DNA of 64,000 nt. Source: Hymenobacter telluris (GTDB lineage: Bacteria > Bacteroidota > Bacteroidia > Cytophagales > Hymenobacteraceae). A program made the position numbers and the translations under genes. The notes below the pieces were generated by a model. It did not search any database, had not been told where the DNA came from, and saw only the letters and a list, made by a program, of their open reading frames with translations. The stretch lies in the NCBI RefSeq assembly GCF_017313265.1, contig NZ_JAFLQZ010000008.1, positions 165,161 to 229,160 on the forward strand, given 5' to 3'. Below, one piece after another: positions 61,363 to 64,000 of the stretch. How positions within the stretch are numbered: the first letter of the stretch is position 1; every line of letters begins with the position of its first letter.

Positions 61363-62373
61363 ATGAACACTCTCGTTTGTATTGAACCCGGCCAATTCGC
61401 GTATGAAACCCGCCCCATGCCGGTGGCCGAAGAAGGCCAGGCCTTGCTGCGGATTCGGCGCATTGGCATCTGCGGCACCGATTTGCACGCTTACGAAGGC
61501 ACCCAGCCGTTTTTCGCGTATCCGCGGGTGCTGGGGCACGAGCTGGCCGGCGAGCTGGCCTCGGACGTACCGGGTTTCGAGCTGGGCGAAGCCGTAACGT
61601 TTATCCCGTATTTCAACTGCGGCGTGTGCATTGCCTGCCGCTCAGGTTTGCCTAACTGCTGCACGCAAATGAACGTGTGCGGCGTACACTCCGACGGGGG
61701 CATGGGCGAATATCTGTCGGTGCCGGCGTACTCATTGGTGCACGGGCAGGGGCTGAGCTTTGATGAGCTGGCGTTGGTGGAGCCGCTGGCCATTGGGGCG
61801 CACGGCGTGCGGCGGGCCGGCGTGAAGCCCGGCGAGTACGTGCTGGTAGTAGGAGCGGGGCCTATTGGGCTGGGCATCATGGAGTTTGCCCGCATTGCCG
61901 GGGCCCACGTTATTGCCCTCGACATCAACGAGCAGCGCCTGGCCTTCTGCAAAAACCGGCTGCAAGTGGCGCACACCATCAACGCCCAGGCCCCCGACGT
62001 GCTCGACCAGCTCCGCCGCATCACCAACGGCGACATGCCCACGGTGGTAATCGATGCCACGGGTAGCTTAAAGGCCATCAACAACGGGTTTAACTATCTG
62101 GCCCACGGTGGGCGCTACGTGCTGGTGGGTTTGCAGAAAGGCGAGTTAAGCTTCTCACACCCCGAGTTTCACAAGCGCGAAGCCACGCTCATGAGCAGCC
62201 GCAACGCCACCCGCGAGGATTTCGAGCACGTTATTGCGTCCATGAAGGCCGGGCTGGTGCAGCCGACCACCTACATCACCCACCGGGTGCCGTTTGGGGA
62301 GGTGCAGCAGGAATTTGCCAGCTGGCTCAACCCCGCTACCGGCGTCATCAAGGCCATGGTCGAGCTGACGTAG
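61363..62373 (+). CDS. Zinc-dependent alcohol dehydrogenase (sugar acid type)
   Basis: The 336-residue MDR enzyme (start MNTLVCIEPGQFAYETRPMP) has catalytic-zinc residues in GICGTDLHAYEG and GHELAGELA, structural-zinc cysteines in CGVCIACRSGLPNCC, and Rossmann motif VVGAGPIGLGIMEFARIAGA. It resembles threonine dehydrogenase and sugar-alcohol or L-galactonate-type dehydrogenases. It closes the LacI-regulated cluster, probably acting on the aldonate or on a side product. The gap before it (155 bp) holds an inverted repeat and an AAC/CAA-rich leader, so co-transcription is likely but not shown. Confidence 0.9.
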   Translation: MNTLVCIEPGQFAYETRPMPVAEEGQALLRIRRIGICGTDLHAYEGTQPFFAYPRVLGHELAGELASDVPGFELGEAVTFIPYFNCGVCIACRSGLPNCCTQMNVCGVHSDGGMGEYLSVPAYSLVHGQGLSFDELALVEPLAIGAHGVRRAGVKPGEYVLVVGAGPIGLGIMEFARIAGAHVIALDINEQRLAFCKNRLQVAHTINAQAPDVLDQLRRITNGDMPTVVIDATGSLKAINNGFNYLAHGGRYVLVGLQKGELSFSHPEFHKREATLMSSRNATREDFEHVIASMKAGLVQPTTYITHRVPFGEVQQEFASWLNPATGVIKAMVELT

Positions 62374-62437
62374 GAAGTCGTTGGGGCACGGCTGAGCGGG
62401 TTGGCAGGGCACTAGCAGCTGCCAGGGAAATTTCTCG

Positions 62438-62464
62438 TTGGAAGCCCTGAAACTCCTACTTTTG
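62438..62464 (+). promoter_or_regulatory. Bacteroidota promoter (TTG-16-TACTTTTG) of mtgA
   Basis: TTG (62438-62440) and TACTTTTG (62457-62464) have a 16-bp spacer, slightly short. The mtgA start follows within 60 bp. Confidence 0.5.
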
Positions 62465-62513
62465 CCGCTCCCGTGGCTGTTTCGGCCGGGGGCGGCAATA
62501 AGGATATTTCGGT

Positions 62514-63263
62514 TTGGCAGTGGATTACAAAAAAGTGTGGCGGCAGACCCGGCAGGTGCTGTTGCAAGTGGTGGCGGCGCTGTTTCTGACGTCGGTGGTG
62601 TGGGTGCTGCTGTACCGCTGGGTGTCGCCGCCGGCTACCTGGCTGATGCTGGACCGCCGCGCGTATGCGCCCGTGGGCAAGGGCTACTACGGTATTCAGG
62701 AGGAAGACCGCCGCATCAACTACTACTTCAAAACCCTGGATGAAGTGTCGCCGGAGGTGCCACTGGCGCTGATTGCCGCCGAAGACCAGCGCTTTTTGCT
62801 GCATCACGGCTTCGATGGCAATGCCTTATGGAGCGCGGCCAAGTATAACCTCAGCGGCGGCAAGAAGCTGCGCGGCGGCAGCACTATCTCGCAGCAAGTC
62901 GCCAAAAACGTGTTTCTGTGGCAGGGCCGCAGTTACGTCCGCAAAGCCGCCGAGGCGTATTTCACGGTGCTCATCGAGCTGCTCTGGGATAAGCAGCGCA
63001 TCATGGAAATGTATTTGAGCGTGGCCGAAATGGGCGACTGTACCTTCGGCGTAGAAGCCGCTTCCCAGCGCTACTTCCATAAGTCGGCCGATAAAATAAC
63101 CGCCAAAGAAGCCGCTTTGCTGGCCGGCGTACTGCCCAATCCGTTGCGTTTCCGAGCCAGCAACCCCGGCCCACAAGCCCGCGCCAAGCAGCAGCGGGTA
63201 TTGCGCAACATGCGCCGCCTGGGCGGCAAGAAGTATGTGGCAGAGTTGGTAGGGGAGGAGTAA
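62514..63263 (+). CDS. mtgA: Monofunctional biosynthetic peptidoglycan transglycosylase
   Basis: The 249-residue GT51 enzyme polymerises lipid II into glycan strands at the periplasmic face of the inner membrane. It has an N-terminal anchor (about 14-38), AAEDQRFLLHHGFD (catalytic Glu), GGSTISQQVAKNVFLW and KQRIMEMYLSVAEMG (second Glu). There is no transpeptidase domain. The start is a TTG at 62514 or, two codons later, a GTG at 62520. Neither has a strong RBS, and the GTG looks equally likely. Confidence 0.94.
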   Translation: MAVDYKKVWRQTRQVLLQVVAALFLTSVVWVLLYRWVSPPATWLMLDRRAYAPVGKGYYGIQEEDRRINYYFKTLDEVSPEVPLALIAAEDQRFLLHHGFDGNALWSAAKYNLSGGKKLRGGSTISQQVAKNVFLWQGRSYVRKAAEAYFTVLIELLWDKQRIMEMYLSVAEMGDCTFGVEAASQRYFHKSADKITAKEAALLAGVLPNPLRFRASNPGPQARAKQQRVLRNMRRLGGKKYVAELVGEE

Positions 63264-63311
63264 TTGCAGTTGCATAAGCGTAAAAAGATCATAGCCGATG
63301 GGTGCTGTTAC

Positions 63312-63376
63312 TCCGACGCAGGAGCAATCTGATTTCTTTCGTTTAATGATTACACTCAGATTCCTCCTGCGTCGGA
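63312..63376. repeat. Long imperfect inverted repeat upstream of the NTF2-like gene
   Basis: 21-bp arms (63312-63332 and 63356-63376) pair with one mismatch (13 and 7 perfect pairs, e.g. TCCGACGCAGGAG / CTCCTGCGTCGGA) around a 23-nt loop. It may be the terminator of mtgA or a dispersed palindromic element. Confidence 0.6.
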
Positions 63377-63407
63377 AGGACAGGCGCCGTATTGTATCTT
63401 GAGCGGC

Positions 63408-63860
63408 ATGAAGCTACTTCTCGCATTGCCCTCGTTGGCGCTACTTGCCGCCTGCACTTCCGCGCCGGCCACTACTGCCGCTGAAACGCCGGCCGAAACG
63501 CGCCGCGCCATCATCCAACTGCTGACCACCCAAACCGCCGCCTGGAACCGCGGCGACGTGGCCAACTTCATGAAGGGCTACTGGGAGTCCGATTCGTTGG
63601 TGTTTATTGGCAAGAGCGGCCTTACTTACGGCTGGCAGCCTACCCTCGACAACTACCGCCGGAGCTACCCCAACCCCGCTGCCATGGGCCAGCTCCGCTT
63701 CGCCAACCTGCGCGTCACGCCCGACGGGCCCGATGCGGCGCACGTAGTCGGGCAGTGGCACCTCACCCGCCCTGGCCTCGGTGACTTACAAGGCCAGTAC
63801 CTATTGGTGCTGCGTCGCCTCAATGGCCAATGGGTTATCGTAGCCGACCACTCCAGCTGA
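63408..63860 (+). CDS. NTF2-like/DUF4440 lipoprotein
   Basis: The 150-residue protein has a lipobox (LALLAACTS). The mature domain reads RRAIIQLLTTQTAAWNRGDV, FMKGYWESDSLVFIG, then the C-terminal GQYLLVLRRLNGQWVIVADH, the SnoaL/DUF4440 cone fold that commonly binds or converts small molecules in a central pocket. A TTG at 63399 would add three residues; I chose the ATG. It is probably anchored in the envelope. Ligand unknown. Confidence 0.85.
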   Translation: MKLLLALPSLALLAACTSAPATTAAETPAETRRAIIQLLTTQTAAWNRGDVANFMKGYWESDSLVFIGKSGLTYGWQPTLDNYRRSYPNPAAMGQLRFANLRVTPDGPDAAHVVGQWHLTRPGLGDLQGQYLLVLRRLNGQWVIVADHSS

Positions 63861-63863
63861 AGG

Positions 63864-63891
63864 TGAAATAGTGAAGTGGTGAGATGGTGAG
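63864..63891. repeat. Degenerate GTGAAATG-type tandem repeat
   Basis: Units GTGAAATA, GTGAAGTG, GTGAGATG and GTGAG follow the last stop codon. Beyond them, to the window end, the plus strand becomes pyrimidine-rich (T and C runs). Confidence 0.45.
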
Positions 63892-64000
63892 TTTGATGTT
63901 CTGGTTTCGCCTATTTCGCCGCTTTAACGTTATACTTTCCTTCTCTCCTCTTTTCTTTTTCTTCGCTTTTCCTTTTTTGGTTTTCTCGTTCCTTTTTCCT

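Noticed and set aside
1..64000. tRNA, rRNA, riboswitches, phage or insertion sequences
   Set aside because: I saw no cloverleaf with a T-loop motif, no transposase-like protein and no conserved riboswitch core.

Overview
The window is a GC-rich stretch (visibly near 58-60 % G+C) from a member of the Bacteroidota, most likely a Hymenobacter-like cytophagalean. The signs are a secreted protein with a type IX secretion (T9SS) C-terminal sorting domain, a PorE-like T9SS accessory protein, several TAnnTTTG-type promoters, start codons without a clear Shine-Dalgarno sequence, a DUF4199 membrane protein and a fused IcmF-type mutase. It looks like ordinary chromosome. I found no rRNA, tRNA, CRISPR array, phage or complete insertion sequence.

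Layout. 1-6 kb: envelope genes (partial polysaccharide deacetylase, OmpA-type protein, lipoprotein, penicillin-binding transpeptidase), then an AraC regulator and an Asp-nucleophile alpha/beta hydrolase. 7-10.7 kb: amino acid permease, metallo-hydrolase and an AT-rich orphan. 10.8-16.7 kb: icmF, an AT-richer patch with a SUKH (immunity-like) protein and two unknowns, then a Uma2 nuclease-like gene. 16.8-20.5 kb: GH15 enzyme, glutathione-independent formaldehyde dehydrogenase and a GlcG/HbpS protein. 21-25.4 kb: a giant lectin-like, glycine-rich T9SS cargo. 25.9-36.8 kb: housekeeping (lepA, folD, queE, porE-like, gltA, mnmE, dtxR-type regulator) plus two paralogous small secreted proteins. 36.9-50 kb: fabH, glycosyltransferase, dapD, msrA, 3-hydroxyacyl-CoA dehydrogenase, ABC-F protein and small membrane or secreted proteins. 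50-53 kb: lipid kinase, phosphoesterase and LON-domain protein.

The most striking part is 53.3-58.0 kb, a three-gene minus-strand operon. Its first gene fuses a TetR-type DNA-binding domain to a PvcA/DIT1 isonitrile synthase. The second fuses a PvcB/TauD-type Fe(II)/2-oxoglutarate dioxygenase to a UbiA membrane prenyltransferase. The third is a geranylgeranyl-reductase-like flavoprotein. Together they look like a compact pathway for a membrane-linked, possibly prenylated isonitrile metabolite in which the regulator is physically part of the first enzyme. I know of no described system with this architecture. The product is unknown.

58.1-62.4 kb holds a LacI regulator divergent from an aldo/keto reductase, a lactonase-type amidohydrolase and a zinc alcohol dehydrogenase, probably an oxidative (non-phosphorylating) sugar pathway such as that for L-fucose or L-galactose. 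The window ends with mtgA and an NTF2-like lipoprotein.

Two genome-scale features recur. Convergent gene pairs are often separated by unusually long, perfect, bidirectional terminator hairpins (arms up to 27 bp). Several unrelated families of short tandem units folded into inverted repeats sit between genes; one lies in frame inside icmF and another supplies the msrA stop codon.
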